A stretch of 64,000 bases of DNA from Butyrivibrio sp. INlla21 (GCF_900116875.1 NZ_FPCC01000013.1:27605-91604), one strand, 5' to 3'; numbered from the stretch's first letter, positions 46,373-57,249 are shown. The notes: generated by a model not told the origin, from the letters alone. Made by a program: numbers and translations.

Positions 46373-47617
46373 TTAAAACTCTTTTCCGTATGCATCCACT
46401 ATTCCGAGAAGGATGTCTACCACCTTTCTCATCTCCTGAACAGATGCATATTCATATTTGCCGTGATAATTATATCCGCCTGTGCACAGATTGGGACAAG
46501 GAAGCCCTTTATAAGAAAGAGCTGCGCCGTCCGTGCCTCCTCTGATCGGAGAATCTATCGGAATAATATCAAGATCTTCCATCACACGCTTAGCATTCTC
46601 AACAAGATGCATATGAGGTCTGATCTTCTCGATCATGTTGTAGTACTGATCCTTAACGCTCGCTTCAACCGTCCCTTCGCCGTATTTTTTATTAAGGAAA
46701 TCGGCAGCGGCTACAAAGAGCTCTTTCTTTTCGTTAAATAGATGCTCATCATGATCTCTTATGATGTAAGTTGCCGTCGCACTCTCAGTGCTTCCTTCAA
46801 CACCTATCAGATGGAAAAAGCCTTCTCTTTTTTCAGTATACATAGGATTTTGAAACTCAGGTAAAAGAGAATGGAACTCATAGCAGATAAGCGATGCGTT
46901 AACCATCTTATTCTTTGCATCACCGGGGTGAACGCTTCTGCCGTCAACCTTAATAATGCCTTCAGCTGCATTAAAGTTCTCATATTCAAGCTCCCCGATC
47001 TTACCGCCGTCAATGGTGTACGCATAATCGGCGCCGAATCTCTCAATGTCAAAGAATGCGGTTCCTTCACCGATCTCTTCATCGGGAGTAAATGCAATAC
47101 TTATCTCACCGTGCTTTATATCGGGATTATTCAAAAGATATTCCGCCATCGTCATGATTTCGGAAACCCCCGCCTTATCATCGGCTCCGAGAAGTGTTGA
47201 ACCGTCGGTAACTATGAGATCCTCTCCGATATGATTTAAAAGCTCCGGAAAATCCTTGGGCGACAGAACGATCTTTCCTTCTTTATCAAGAAGAATATCG
47301 GTTCCCTCATAGCCGTCAACAATCCTTGGCTTTACATCTTTTCCGCTGACTTCATCGGAAGTATCCATATGTGCAACGAAACCTATAACAGGTCTGTCCT
47401 TACCGTCATCAATATTTCCCGGTATCTTGGCATACACATAGCAATGCTCCGTATCATAATAAACATCGCTTGCGCCGATCTCTTCAAGCTCTGCTTTCAA
47501 GAGCTTGGCAAGGTCATGCTGTTTCATGGTTGACGGTGATGTACCTGAATCCGGGTCTGACTGTGTATCAACCTTCACGTATCGTAAAAATTTCTCAATA
47601 ACATCAGGTTTATTCAT
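46373..47617 (-). CDS. pepT: Peptidase T (tripeptide aminopeptidase)
   Basis: Zinc metallopeptidase (M20) that removes the N-terminal residue of tripeptides in the cytoplasm. Zinc and catalytic residues: GFVAHMDTSDE, LLGADDKAGVSEIM, FTPDEEIGEGT, IDGG and IRGGTDGAALSY. 414 aa, the usual size. Its ATG overlaps the stop of the amylase-like gene (ATGA). Confidence 0.95.
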   Translation of the reverse strand: MNKPDVIEKFLRYVKVDTQSDPDSGTSPSTMKQHDLAKLLKAELEEIGASDVYYDTEHCYVYAKIPGNIDDGKDRPVIGFVAHMDTSDEVSGKDVKPRIVDGYEGTDILLDKEGKIVLSPKDFPELLNHIGEDLIVTDGSTLLGADDKAGVSEIMTMAEYLLNNPDIKHGEISIAFTPDEEIGEGTAFFDIERFGADYAYTIDGGKIGELEYENFNAAEGIIKVDGRSVHPGDAKNKMVNASLICYEFHSLLPEFQNPMYTEKREGFFHLIGVEGSTESATATYIIRDHDEHLFNEKKELFVAAADFLNKKYGEGTVEASVKDQYYNMIEKIRPHMHLVENAKRVMEDLDIIPIDSPIRGGTDGAALSYKGLPCPNLCTGGYNYHGKYEYASVQEMRKVVDILLGIVDAYGKEF

Positions 47618-49599
47618 TTCTTTTTTGCCTTTTTATTACCTTTCTTCTTGGCATTTTCATTAAAGCGGCTAATATAGATCCTTGCAGATCTGGAAGCCAA
47701 AGTATGCATAACCGCATCCATGGGCTGTTCCTTATTACTTGCCGCCGTATCTGATATAAGCTCCCATTCATAGCCGTCGGGAAGCTTTGGAAGCGCCAGC
47801 TCCGCATCAGTCCAGTGCATATTGTAGCAAGCATAGATAAACGGCTCTTTCTTATCCTTTTCATATAAGCCGCAGTAAAGCATTCCAAGTATATGTGAAT
47901 GTCCCGAAAGATCGGGTCTCCAGGCTTCTCTTCCGTGGCACGAAAGATCGGGATAGCCGCAAGATATATAATCCATAAGCCTGAAAGCATCCTTACTGTG
48001 AAGAATATTATATTTCTTCCTTAAGGCTATCAGCGACTTAACATAATCGAACAATTCGGCGTTCTTGTCAAGAGCCTTCCAATCAACCCAGCCGATCTCA
48101 TTATCCTGGCAATACGGGTTATTGTTACCGCTCTGAGAGTTCCCGAATTCATCTCCCGAAAAGATCATTGGTGTTCCCTGAGATAAAAGAAGCATTGTCA
48201 TAATGTTCTTCATCTGCCTGGTCCTAAGCTCCAAAATACTGCGTTTCTTGGTCCTACCTTCGATTCCGCAGTTCCAGGAAAGATTATTGTCACTTCCGTC
48301 TTTGTTATTCTCACCGTTCTCCTCATTGTGTTTGTGCTCGAAAGCAACGAGATCGGCAAGTCTAAATCCTTCGTAGTCGCTTATATAATTAACGTTACCG
48401 TACTCCGGATTATTTAAAACCATAGCCTTTAAGAAATCACCGCAGCTATTGTCATCACCCTTTAAAAATCTTCTGGAAGCATATAAAAATGCGGTGTTGT
48501 AGCTTGCAAGATATTTCTCGGCTTTAGGTAAATCCGTATGGTAATCCTCGTAATCAAACCAGTCGTACCAGATCTTAACATCTGTAAAAAGAGGATCCTT
48601 AAAGATGAGCTTCTTAGGAATACTTGCTCCCTTAATATGAAAACCGTCTACATGATATGAGCATCTCCAGAACCTAAGAGCATCGATAATAAGACTCTCG
48701 CTCTCATCTTCTTCAAAATAAAACTGAAGAACTACTTCGATGCCGTTTTCATGCATGGTCTTAATAAAGCTCTTAACTTCATCTTCGGCTCCAGTAGGAT
48801 CGGCACAATATGAAGTCCTGGGCGCAAAGTAATAACCCTTTTTAAAGCCCCAATAATTGAGCCTGTGCTTTATCATATTCTTCCCGACAATGCTTCCGTC
48901 CCTTGAATAAACAAGTTCTTTTGCATTGCCCGGAACTTCTTTATCACTTCCGCGTCCCTTGGATTTCTTAGGTTTTTCAAGCTCATCCATCTCATAACAA
49001 GGCATAAGCTCTATCGTTGTAATTCCGAGAGATTTAAGATAAGAAAGTTTCTCAAGGATTCCCTTAAACGTTCCACGAAGCGACGCAGAAACACCGCTTG
49101 ATGGACTCTTTGTAAAACCTCTTACATGCATAAGATATATAAGACTCTCGTTATAAGGAATGCAGGGATTCTTGTCATCGCCCCAATCAAAGCAGTTAAA
49201 TGAATTTCCGGAAACAGATTTATTCCTAAGAACCGCTCTGATATCGGAAGGATCAACATCCTTGCCAAAGCCTTCAAGTCCCAGGATATGCTCAGCGTAT
49301 GGATCGCAGAAGCAATCATCATCGGAAAAGAAGTTATATGAAGTGTATTCATCTATATTGTCGATACCACTGATCCTGGCAGAATAGATATCACCTCTTT
49401 TTACATCCTTAGGGAGCTCTATCTTAAGAGTTTTGCTTTTCTTAGCTTTGGAGGACTTAAGCTTATCCTCACTGTAAAGCTTTAAACCGCATTTATCCGC
49501 ATCCTCAAAGACTGCTCTGACAACAAGACTTTTATCATAATCTATATAACATCCGAGCGGATAAGGTTTTTCTTTGTGTATCACATAATTTAAAGACAT
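47614..49599 (-). CDS. GH13 amylase/GlgX-like protein lacking catalytic residues
   Basis: The fold resembles glycogen-debranching GH13 enzymes: an N-terminal CBM48-like region (1-150), barrel start YLKSLGITTIELMP, RLNYWGFKKGYYFAPRTSY, and GTPMIFSGDEFGNSQSGNNN with NPYCQDNEIGWVDW. The catalytic residues are changed. In VDGFRFDLA-type strand 4 this protein reads VDGFHIKGA, with Lys323 at the nucleophile and His321 at the Arg. Strand 5 reads KIWYDWFDYED without the acid-base Glu. Strand 7 reads ISDYEGF where HD is expected. Hydrolysis is therefore unlikely; it may be a glycan-binding or regulatory pseudoenzyme. 661 aa, upstream of pepT with a 4-bp overlap. Confidence 0.82.
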   Translation of the reverse strand: MSLNYVIHKEKPYPLGCYIDYDKSLVVRAVFEDADKCGLKLYSEDKLKSSKAKKSKTLKIELPKDVKRGDIYSARISGIDNIDEYTSYNFFSDDDCFCDPYAEHILGLEGFGKDVDPSDIRAVLRNKSVSGNSFNCFDWGDDKNPCIPYNESLIYLMHVRGFTKSPSSGVSASLRGTFKGILEKLSYLKSLGITTIELMPCYEMDELEKPKKSKGRGSDKEVPGNAKELVYSRDGSIVGKNMIKHRLNYWGFKKGYYFAPRTSYCADPTGAEDEVKSFIKTMHENGIEVVLQFYFEEDESESLIIDALRFWRCSYHVDGFHIKGASIPKKLIFKDPLFTDVKIWYDWFDYEDYHTDLPKAEKYLASYNTAFLYASRRFLKGDDNSCGDFLKAMVLNNPEYGNVNYISDYEGFRLADLVAFEHKHNEENGENNKDGSDNNLSWNCGIEGRTKKRSILELRTRQMKNIMTMLLLSQGTPMIFSGDEFGNSQSGNNNPYCQDNEIGWVDWKALDKNAELFDYVKSLIALRKKYNILHSKDAFRLMDYISCGYPDLSCHGREAWRPDLSGHSHILGMLYCGLYEKDKKEPFIYACYNMHWTDAELALPKLPDGYEWELISDTAASNKEQPMDAVMHTLASRSARIYISRFNENAKKKGNKKAKKK

Positions 49600-49756
49600 A
49601 CAGTCTTCCTTTCGTGACAGATTTTAAGAGCTGAAAATGCTTACTTTTTTGCATTACATAAGCCCTAATATTTTATCACATAATCAGTTTATATGCACTC
49701 GAAGTATGCTATAATCATGATATAGTCTAAAGATAAGTATTTCAGGAGGAACTTTG
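49600..49756 (+). promoter_or_regulatory. Divergent gap with extended -10 promoter for the DUF1292 gene
   Basis: TGC-TATAAT (TATAAT at 49710-49715, TGn extension) 41 bp before the ATG, with a poor -35. AGGAGGA at 49744-49750. No convincing promoter for the amylase-like gene was picked out. Confidence 0.6.
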
Positions 49757-50116
49757 ATGGAATTTTCCAAGATTGCTACAGATATGAATACCAAAATAGA
49801 AAACGATGAGCAGATGACTGTTGATATCGAACTTGATGACGGCAAAATTGTCACATGTGCCATCATTATCGTATTGACCGTCAATGCAAAGGATTATATC
49901 GTTCTTCTGCCTCTTGATAAAAACGGCCAGAACAACGACGGAAACGTTTGGTTCTATGAATTCATCTACAAAGGAAACGATAAGGAGCCTGAACTTGGCT
50001 ACATTTATGATGATGCCGAGTACGAAGCTGTTTCCGAAGCATTTAACCTTTATCTCGACGATGTAGAATTTGATGAGCTTATTGAACTTCCCGAAGAAGA
50101 TTCAGAGTCTTTATAA
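49757..50116 (+). CDS. DUF1292 (YrzB-like) protein
   Basis: A small acidic cytoplasmic protein of the DUF1292 family, function unknown. The body has MTVDIELDDGKIVTCAIIIV, DYIVLLPLD, VWFYEFIYK and the acidic C-terminus [19 protein letters not shown]. 119 aa. ATG 49757 preferred over TTG 49754 by spacing to AGGAGGA. It is the only plus-strand gene in 35 kb of minus-strand genes, and its last 67 bp overlap the end of the convergent helicase gene. Confidence 0.85.
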   Translation: MEFSKIATDMNTKIENDEQMTVDIELDDGKIVTCAIIIVLTVNAKDYIVLLPLDKNGQNNDGNVWFYEFIYKGNDKEPELGYIYDDAEYEAVSEAFNLYLDDVEFDELIELPEEDSESL

Positions 50117-52020
50117 TTCTTTGATATCCACAGATCTTTTATAGGTTTTAAAAACCGTGACGGAAGCATCTTATTATCGTCATCACCGGTAATATACGAC
50201 ATTATGAGCGCCTCTTTTGCTCGTGTCATCCCGACATACAGCATGCGGCGCTCTTCTTCTATCGATTCGTCCGAAACCGCACTTCTAGACGGAATTATTC
50301 CTTCATTTAAGCTGGGAAGCCACACATATCGAAACTCAAGACCTTTAGATGCGTGCATCGTATAGATCTTAATGCAGTTTGAATTGCTTTGCCGCGTTCT
50401 AGCCTCTTTTTCCGAAGTGTTATCTTCAAGTTTTCTCCTATAATCTTCAATAAACTTATGTGAATCCTCATAGTCGCACGCTTCTTTAGAAAAGATATCA
50501 AGAGCGCTCTGCGAACCCGGATAAAGCTTATCTATTCCGACCTGTTTCCTCAAATATCTGACACACAGCCCGGGTCTTAAGTGTGAGATCATGCGTATAT
50601 GCCCAAACAATCTTTTTATCTCATTACATCTTTCTTTGTTTCCCTTGTAATACCTAAGAACCTCGGCTTCAGTGACCGTTTCATTTAATACGGCATCCCT
50701 TGATATATATCTGAGAGGCTTATTCATTATCTTAAGAAAATCGCTTCTCTTTTTACCAAGATAAGCAAACTCCATATATGAAAGACAAAGTAAGATCGCA
50801 TCATCAATCCCTCTTCTTCCTATAAAATTCTCAAGATTAGTCGGTATTTTATAACTCTTTAGAATTTCGGCAATATTCAAGCATTCAGAATTAGTTCTGA
50901 ATATGATCGCGATATCGGAAAGGTTTCCTTTGTAAGAAGAAATAAAAGATACTACTGCCAGATCCTGAAGCTTTTTATTATGATAAGCTCTTGCATAAAC
51001 ATGACCTCTCAAGCTTTTATCAGCGGCATAAACAGTCTTTTTAAACCTAAGCTTATTCTCATCTATAACAAGATTCGATGCCCCGATAATCTTATCTCCC
51101 GATCTGTAATTGGCTTCAAGCTTAATAAGAGCCAAACGATCATCCTTGTTTTCCTCATAAAAGAGCTTCATAAGACCGGGATCGGATCCTCGAAACCCGT
51201 ATATAGACTGATCGTCATCACCGACAATAAAGAGATTTCCGTTATTTCCTTTAAGCAGATCAACGGCTCTTTTTTGCATAGGATTAATATCCTGATATTC
51301 ATCGATGAGGATATGCTTGTATTTATTTAAATACGGATTTCCCGGCCTTGATAATTCATTGCAGCTTTCAACAATCATATCATCAAAGTCTATCTTCCCA
51401 AATTCTTTTAAGCGACGTTCATACTCATCTTGAATTTCCAGGAAATACTCAGGAAAAGGGATGTTGCTGTTGTTTGTATTATGGGCATTGTTTTCTTTGT
51501 TTTTAGAGCCCGTATTTTTAAGCCTTGAAATCTCAGAAAGAATGTCTTTAGATGCATCGACAATCTCAGGATCAGTGAGTTTTTCATTCTTTTGTTCACT
51601 GTAAATGCGGTTATTAACTCTGTGCAGAATATCGCACATTATCTTAAGTTTAAAGCTTTCGCTTGCAACTTCAAGCTTTGCCCTTTTTCCCGGCTTTGAT
51701 CTAAGGTCTATAAGTATTTGATAAAAGATGGAATGAAAAGTGCCAAACGACACTTCGGGATAAGAACTATCCGTGATCTTCATAAATCTTTGCTGCATCT
51801 CATAGGCAGCTGATCTTGTAAATGTGATAACTAAAACAGATGACGGCATTACGCCAAGATTTTCAATTAAGAACTTGATCCTGTGAACTATAACGAAAGT
51901 CTTGCCGCTTCCCGGCCCCGCAAGGATCATTGCAGGGCCGTCTTTATGAGTTATCGCCTCATACTGCGCGGCATTTAATGTAACACTGCCATCCTTAAAA
52001 TTAAGGATTTTATTTTTCAA
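50050..52020 (-). CDS. pcrA: UvrD/PcrA-like SF1 DNA helicase
   Basis: ATP-dependent 3'-5' DNA helicase of the UvrD/PcrA group. Motifs in order: Q-motif [15 protein letters not shown], Walker [16 protein letters not shown], motif [14 protein letters not shown], motif [18 protein letters not shown], motif [10 protein letters not shown], motif [11 protein letters not shown] and motif [13 protein letters not shown]. 656 aa, about 70-90 shorter than PcrA; the usual C-terminal Tudor-like region is missing and replaced by a serine-rich tail ([17 protein letters not shown]). TTG start inside the end of gltX with AAAGGA 9 nt upstream. Confidence 0.88.
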   Translation of the reverse strand: MKNKILNFKDGSVTLNAAQYEAITHKDGPAMILAGPGSGKTFVIVHRIKFLIENLGVMPSSVLVITFTRSAAYEMQQRFMKITDSSYPEVSFGTFHSIFYQILIDLRSKPGKRAKLEVASESFKLKIMCDILHRVNNRIYSEQKNEKLTDPEIVDASKDILSEISRLKNTGSKNKENNAHNTNNSNIPFPEYFLEIQDEYERRLKEFGKIDFDDMIVESCNELSRPGNPYLNKYKHILIDEYQDINPMQKRAVDLLKGNNGNLFIVGDDDQSIYGFRGSDPGLMKLFYEENKDDRLALIKLEANYRSGDKIIGASNLVIDENKLRFKKTVYAADKSLRGHVYARAYHNKKLQDLAVVSFISSYKGNLSDIAIIFRTNSECLNIAEILKSYKIPTNLENFIGRRGIDDAILLCLSYMEFAYLGKKRSDFLKIMNKPLRYISRDAVLNETVTEAEVLRYYKGNKERCNEIKRLFGHIRMISHLRPGLCVRYLRKQVGIDKLYPGSQSALDIFSKEACDYEDSHKFIEDYRRKLEDNTSEKEARTRQSNSNCIKIYTMHASKGLEFRYVWLPSLNEGIIPSRSAVSDESIEEERRMLYVGMTRAKEALIMSYITGDDDNKMLPSRFLKPIKDLWISKNYKDSESSSGSSISSSNSTSSR

Positions 52021-53494
52021 GTAACTCGATTCCTTTTTTGATTCTCTTGATTGTCTCTTCTTTACCGATAACTTCCATGAGCTCCGTTGCTCCGCAAGGA
52101 GTCATTTCTTTACCGGAAACAGCGATTCTTACAGGCCAAAGAACATATCCGTTCTTATATTCTTTGTTCTTGATGTAATCCGAAAGAAGTGCATAAAGCG
52201 TATCGTTTACATAATCTTTCTCATCAAGACCCTCAAGCAAAGGAAGAACCTCTTTAAGAACCGCAAGTGAAGTCTCCTCATTGGTCTTCATCTTCTTGTG
52301 TGAGTAGATCGCTGTGTCGTACTCGGGAAGCTCAGCAAAGAACTTGACCATATCAGCGATATCGGGCCAGATCTCGATACGAGTCTTGACCATGTTTGAT
52401 ATCTGCTTAAGCTTGGCTTCATCGGCTGAAATAACACAGTCGCCCTCTTCCTTAAGTGCATCGACGATATAAGCCTTAGCTGTCTTAAAGAACTCATCTT
52501 CGTCCATCTTCTTGAGATACTCACCGTTCATCCACTTAAGCTTGGTGTAATCAAATACGGCGGGTGACTTATTGATACGTCTGTAATCAAACTTCTCGAT
52601 AAGCTCCTGAAGGCTCATGATCTCGTTGTTATCTTCAGGTGACCATCCAAGGAGAGCAACAAAGTTAACAACCGCCTCGGGAAGGAAGCCCTGCTCGATA
52701 AGATCTTCAAATGAAGAATGTCCGCTTCTCTTAGAGAGCTTCTTGTGCTCCTCATCAGTGATAAGAGGGCAATGGATGTACTTGGGAATCTCCCATCCGA
52801 AAGCATCGTAAAGTCTGTTGTACTTAGGTGATGAAGAGATATACTCGTTACCTCTTACAACGTGTGTGATTCCCATGAGATGGTCGTCAACAACGTTGGC
52901 AAAGTTGTATGTAGGATAGCCGTCCGACTTAATAAGGATCATGTCATCAAGCTCTTTATTATCAACCGTTACATCTCCGTAAAGCTCGTCATGGAAGGTT
53001 GTTGTTCCTTCAGTAGGGTTGTTCTGTCTGATGACAAAAGGTTTACCCTCTGCAAGGTTCTTCTCAACTTCTTCTTTTGAAAGAGAAAGGCAATGCTTGT
53101 CGTAAACGCTTATCTCTTTTCCCTCAACGACCTGAACAAGAGAAGCAAGTCTCTCCTGGTCGCAGAAGCAATAATAAGCTTCACCTTTCTCCACAAGCTC
53201 TTTTGCATAGGTCATATAAATACCGGCCTTCTGTCTCTCACTCTGAACGTAAGGTCCGACATCTCCGCCTACATCGGGGCCTTCATCATGGATAAGTCCC
53301 GTATCCTTAAGTGTCTTGTATATGATCTCCGTAGCACCCTCAACATAGCGCTCCTGATCGGTATCTTCAATTCTGAGAATATAATCGCCGCCCTCATGCT
53401 TTGTTATAAGATAAGCATAAAGAGCTGTTCTTAAGTTTCCGACATGCATACGTCCCGTCGGGCTCGGCGCATATCTTGTACGAATTTTAGCCAT
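52010..53494 (-). CDS. gltX: Glutamyl-tRNA synthetase
   Basis: Charges tRNA-Glu (possibly also tRNA-Gln, as in most Firmicutes). Class I signatures: [22 protein letters not shown] (HIGH variant as PSPTGxxHVGN) and KLSKRSGH (KMSKS variant). 494 aa. ATG 53494 preferred over TTG 53500 because AGAGG is 7 nt upstream. The stop lies within the start of the helicase gene (11-bp overlap). Upstream promoter is strong. Confidence 0.95.
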   Translation of the reverse strand: MAKIRTRYAPSPTGRMHVGNLRTALYAYLITKHEGGDYILRIEDTDQERYVEGATEIIYKTLKDTGLIHDEGPDVGGDVGPYVQSERQKAGIYMTYAKELVEKGEAYYCFCDQERLASLVQVVEGKEISVYDKHCLSLSKEEVEKNLAEGKPFVIRQNNPTEGTTTFHDELYGDVTVDNKELDDMILIKSDGYPTYNFANVVDDHLMGITHVVRGNEYISSSPKYNRLYDAFGWEIPKYIHCPLITDEEHKKLSKRSGHSSFEDLIEQGFLPEAVVNFVALLGWSPEDNNEIMSLQELIEKFDYRRINKSPAVFDYTKLKWMNGEYLKKMDEDEFFKTAKAYIVDALKEEGDCVISADEAKLKQISNMVKTRIEIWPDIADMVKFFAELPEYDTAIYSHKKMKTNEETSLAVLKEVLPLLEGLDEKDYVNDTLYALLSDYIKNKEYKNGYVLWPVRIAVSGKEMTPCGATELMEVIGKEETIKRIKKGIELLEK

Positions 53495-53542
53495 TTTCAA
53501 ACCTCTGTTTATTAAGTATTTTCTTTATTCAAACGATTTATA

Positions 53543-53570
53543 ATTGTAGCACAGAATACTATTTTTTCAA
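53543..53570 (-). promoter_or_regulatory. Sigma-A promoter of gltX
   Basis: Minus strand TTGAAA (53570-53565), 16-bp spacer, TGC-extended TACAAT (53548-53543). Confidence 0.8.
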
Positions 53571-53598
53571 TACTTCGTATAGGTCAAAAGATACTTCA

Positions 53599-54036
53599 TC
53601 AGTTCTTTCCTGTTGAACCAAAGCCGCCTCTGTCGGCACCTTCAAGGTGATCGCACTCGTCAAATACTATTGCAGGCTGATTCTCCATGATCCTAAACTG
53701 ACAGATCCTGTCATTAAAACCAATGTGTGTATCTCTCATTGCGATAACAGGCATGAACCACTGATCGTTGTCTCCGCAATATGAATGATCGACAACACCC
53801 ATGTGATTGGCCTGAATAACGCCGAAATTCTTGAATGTAGAACTTCTCGGAACAATATGTGCTTCATATCCTTCAGGGATCTCCATTGCTATTCCCAAAG
53901 GAATAAGCTTAAATTCTCCCTGCTTAAGGTCAATATCCTCAGCACTTCTAAGATCGATCCAGTCTGATTTTCCGTCAATATAAGTCAGCTTTTCAAGCTT
54001 ATCGTTAAAGTATTTGATCTTGATCTTTTTTTCCAT
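53599..54036 (-). CDS. dut: dUTP diphosphatase-like protein
   Basis: Hydrolyses dUTP to dUMP, keeping uracil out of DNA. Trimeric dUTPase motifs: [11 protein letters not shown] (motif 1), [16 protein letters not shown] (motif 2), [15 protein letters not shown] (motif 3 with the catalytic Asp and Tyr), [11 protein letters not shown] (motif 4) and GGFGSTG (motif 5). 145 aa. ATG 54036 has GGAGGAG upstream. The start overlaps the tail of the ATPase-like gene by 52 bp. Confidence 0.9.
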   Translation of the reverse strand: MEKKIKIKYFNDKLEKLTYIDGKSDWIDLRSAEDIDLKQGEFKLIPLGIAMEIPEGYEAHIVPRSSTFKNFGVIQANHMGVVDHSYCGDNDQWFMPVIAMRDTHIGFNDRICQFRIMENQPAIVFDECDHLEGADRGGFGSTGKN

Positions 54037-55550
54037 TTTCTCCTCCAATTTATGCTTTGTAATTTCTTGTCTTTACTTGAATCAGTAATATCTTTTTCCC
54101 CGATAGTAAGAGCATGTGCCGTAAAAAGAACTGAAGAAAAGCACATAATTATCGCAAATAGTAACGGGCTTATAAGTATTCCGAAGATAGCTTCCAAACA
54201 TCCCGCTGCTATCGGAATCATTATTATATTATATATTAAGAACCACAAAAAACTATGACGAATATTTAAAAGTGTATTTTTTGAAAGCCTGAAAGCCGCA
54301 GCAAGCATGGACGCAGAGCCTTCGGGAATTATAAGTTCATCGTCGTTATTATCATCCAAAACAATCGCGCAACTGCCCTTTTCCATATAATCATCTGCAA
54401 TTTTCCGCTCTTCTCCTGCTATGATTCCGGATACAACTTCAAGACCGCCCGCCTGCTCGGCGATTGTCTTTGCCGTCTTTTCATTATCTCCGGTTAACAT
54501 CACCGGATTTATTCCCATGTTTTTGAGCTCAATAATACCTTTTTGAGTATTTTCTTTTATATTGTCAGAGACAGCAATTATCCCAAGAAGTTTATTGTCC
54601 TTGGAATAATAAATGGGAGTCTTACCAAGTGAAGAAAACATCTGGGCGCGCTCTTCTATCTCAGCCGGGATGATAGCATGATTACTTATAAAATCATGGT
54701 TTCCGCACCTGATAATATTTCCGTCAATCTTACCCTCAAGGCCTTTGCCTTCAAACTTGATAAAACCTGATACTTCGTTACTTTCAAATTCGCACCGGTT
54801 ATATGCATATTCGGTAACGGCCTTTGCTATCGGATGCTTACTGTGTGATTCCATTATTCCCGCGAGTCTTATAAGCTCATCTTCCGAAGTATTGGCTTTC
54901 AGCGCACTGTAACCACTCTTAGTAAGTGAATCGGAAGAAAAGACCTCCGTCACAACAGGTTCACCCTTTGTTATGATACCTGTTTTATCAAATAGTAAAA
55001 TGTCTGCATCAGCAGCATTTTCGATAATTGCATCGTCTTTAAAAAGAATCTCATTCTTTTCACTAAGTTTTCTAGCCGATTTAAAATAAAGAGAGGCTGA
55101 GATAAACAAAGCAGTCGGACAAGCACAAATAAGCACAGAGCTTGCTTTATCTAACGCCGTCCCAATTTGAGCCCCTGCGATCATCCATATTATAAAAGTA
55201 ATAACGGATATTCCGATCACTATAAACACAAAGTACTCTGCCTGTTTTTTATAAGACAGAACAATAGGTGCGTATACTTTAAGCTCATCGCCATCGTATT
55301 CGCGGATCAAATAATCGATTATTAAATTAAAAATAGCGAATAAAGTTATGATGATCGCGGTCTTCAAAAACGATCTTAAAAAGATTCCCTGAATAAAAGA
55401 AGCGACGCTTCCAAGGGCCATAAGACTGTACCTGTTTGGTACTCTGTCCAAAAGCCCTTTGAAGCCGCTTATAAAGATTTTCCTATTTAATATTAAGACA
55501 GCGATGCACAGAAGCATCTGAAGGACTACTGCTACGGCATTCTTATCCAT
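53985..55550 (-). CDS. Degenerate P-type ATPase-like membrane protein (P1B-like)
   Basis: A 521-aa relative of heavy-metal P1B ATPases with missing parts. Present: CPT in the membrane (Cys144-Pro145-Thr146, ICACPTALF), phosphorylation motif DKTG at Asp188 ([14 protein letters not shown]), HP motif ([10 protein letters not shown]) and [10 protein letters not shown]. Absent: the N-terminal metal-binding domain, the actuator domain with TGE (only about 20 residues, 83-104, separate the flanking helices), and the GDGxNDxP hinge; the section that should hold it reads [20 protein letters not shown]. It is therefore unlikely to pump ions in the normal way. The frame is intact with no internal stop. 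Start 55550 preferred (AAAGGA 8 nt upstream) over TTG 55571. Confidence 0.8.
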   Translation of the reverse strand: MDKNAVAVVLQMLLCIAVLILNRKIFISGFKGLLDRVPNRYSLMALGSVASFIQGIFLRSFLKTAIIITLFAIFNLIIDYLIREYDGDELKVYAPIVLSYKKQAEYFVFIVIGISVITFIIWMIAGAQIGTALDKASSVLICACPTALFISASLYFKSARKLSEKNEILFKDDAIIENAADADILLFDKTGIITKGEPVVTEVFSSDSLTKSGYSALKANTSEDELIRLAGIMESHSKHPIAKAVTEYAYNRCEFESNEVSGFIKFEGKGLEGKIDGNIIRCGNHDFISNHAIIPAEIEERAQMFSSLGKTPIYYSKDNKLLGIIAVSDNIKENTQKGIIELKNMGINPVMLTGDNEKTAKTIAEQAGGLEVVSGIIAGEERKIADDYMEKGSCAIVLDDNNDDELIIPEGSASMLAAAFRLSKNTLLNIRHSFLWFLIYNIIMIPIAAGCLEAIFGILISPLLFAIIMCFSSVLFTAHALTIGEKDITDSSKDKKLQSINWRRKWKKRSRSNTLTISLKS

Positions 55551-55602
55551 ATCTCCATCCTTTATGTTCAATGCATACTTACATAAGTTTATAACTTATA
55601 CA

Positions 55603-57237
55603 TCATGACTGATTCTGTCGTTCTACAAGATGTGCTCCGCAGTATTTCTCACGAAGCTTGGGTTTATCGATCTTACCTGTGGGATTACGAAGGACCTTAT
55701 CAAATATGATCTTTCTGGGTCTCTTGTATCTGGGAAGGTCAACGCAGAAGCGCTCAACTTCATCCTCTGTAAGAGTCATGCCCTCTTTAACCTGTATGAT
55801 CGCAGCAGCGATCTCACCAAGTCTGTCATCCTGAAGTCCGATAACGGCAGCGTCGTGAATCTTGTCGTTCTTCATAAGGAAGCTCTCAATCTGTACGGGA
55901 TAGAGATTCTCACCGCCGGAAATGATAACGTCTTTCTTACGATCAACAAGGAAGATAAATCCATCTTCGTCCTGACGTGCCATATCACCCGTAAAGAGCC
56001 AGCCGTCTTTTAAAATCTCGGCTGTTGCCTCGGGGTTCTTATAATATTCTACCATGACTCCGGGACCTTTTACACAAAGTTCTCCGATTTCGCCCTGTTT
56101 TACTATCTTACCTTCTTCATCAACGATCTTGGTCTTCCAGCCATAGCCGGGAATTCCGATAGCGCCGACCTTGCTTACATTCTCAACACCGAGATGTACG
56201 CAGCCGGGGCCTGTAGATTCTGAAAGTCCGTAGTTGGTATCGTACTTATGATTAGGGAAGTACTGAAGCCATCTCTTAATAAGACTCGGCGGAATAGGCT
56301 GAGCACCTATATGCATAAGTCTCCACTGTTTGAGATGATAATCCTCAATCTTGAGCTTACCTGAATCCAATGCTGCAAGAATATCCTGAGCCCACGGAAC
56401 AAGAAGCCAAACTATAGTGCATCTTTCCTCGGAAACGGCTCTGAAAATTGCCTCAGGTGAGTTTCCTTTTAACAATACAGCTCTGCTACCTGTGTAGAGA
56501 GAACCGAACCAGTGCATCTTGGCGCCGGTATGATAAAGAGGCGGAATGCAAAGGAAATTGTCATCATGAGTTGTCTCATGATGCATTGCTTCCATCTTTG
56601 CAGACTGCATAAGCGCTGTGTGAATATGTAAAATAGCCTTTGGAAAACCTGTTGTTCCCGATGAAAAATAAATCGCAGCGTCATCCTTGTCCTCGATAAG
56701 AATTCTCGGAGCAACGGATGAACTGTTTGAAACCTGTCTGTAATAATCATCTGCGTAAGAAGGACACTGATCTCCTACAAAGAAAAGAAGTGTCTCTTTT
56801 TTGATCTTCTGGGCTATATCCTCGATACGGCCGATAAATTCAGGTCCGTAGAAAAGAACATCCGAATCGGAAGCATTAAGACAATAATCTATCTCTTCCG
56901 CATCAAATCTAAAATTAAGAGGTACTGCGATAGCTCCCGCTTTAAGAATTCCAAAATAAATAGGAAGCCATTCAAGACAATTCATAAGAAGGATCGCACA
57001 TTTCTGACCTTTCTGAATTCCTCTTTCGATAAGCATATTGGCAACTCTGTTTGCCTTCTCATCAAAAACCGACCATGTGATCTGTCTTCTGTAATATGCT
57101 GTAGAAGTAGGCTGAATAAGCTCATATTCCTTCCATGTAACCCTCTGCTCTTCTCTGATCTCAGGATTGATCTCAACAAGAGCAACTTCGTCCCCATACA
57201 ACTTGCTGTTGCGTTCCAGTAAATCTGTTATTGGCAT
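55603..57237 (-). CDS. AMP-forming acyl-CoA synthetase
   Basis: Adenylate-forming ligase that activates a carboxylic acid as AMP ester and then CoA thioester. ANL motifs: YFSSGTTGFPKAILH (phosphate loop), NYGLSEST, GWLFTGDMARQDEDGFIFLVDRKKD given in parts as GWLFTGDMARQDEDG and FLVDRKKDVI, and RNPTGKIDKPKLRE with the C-terminal Lys. About 544 aa. Substrate unknown; neighbours across the divergent promoter make aryl-acetyl acids a possible substrate. ATG 57237 has GGAGG 7 nt upstream, an in-frame ATG 15 bp earlier does not. Confidence 0.92.
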   Translation of the reverse strand: MPITDLLERNSKLYGDEVALVEINPEIREEQRVTWKEYELIQPTSTAYYRRQITWSVFDEKANRVANMLIERGIQKGQKCAILLMNCLEWLPIYFGILKAGAIAVPLNFRFDAEEIDYCLNASDSDVLFYGPEFIGRIEDIAQKIKKETLLFFVGDQCPSYADDYYRQVSNSSSVAPRILIEDKDDAAIYFSSGTTGFPKAILHIHTALMQSAKMEAMHHETTHDDNFLCIPPLYHTGAKMHWFGSLYTGSRAVLLKGNSPEAIFRAVSEERCTIVWLLVPWAQDILAALDSGKLKIEDYHLKQWRLMHIGAQPIPPSLIKRWLQYFPNHKYDTNYGLSESTGPGCVHLGVENVSKVGAIGIPGYGWKTKIVDEEGKIVKQGEIGELCVKGPGVMVEYYKNPEATAEILKDGWLFTGDMARQDEDGFIFLVDRKKDVIISGGENLYPVQIESFLMKNDKIHDAAVIGLQDDRLGEIAAAIIQVKEGMTLTEDEVERFCVDLPRYKRPRKIIFDKVLRNPTGKIDKPKLREKYCGAHLVERQNQS

Positions 57238-57249
57238 AAAGAAATCCTC

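Noticed and set aside
53985..54036. Frameshift joining the ATPase-like protein and dut
   Set aside because: Both frames have sensible ends and dut has its own GGAGGAG site; the missing ATPase domains are internal and not explained by a 3' shift.
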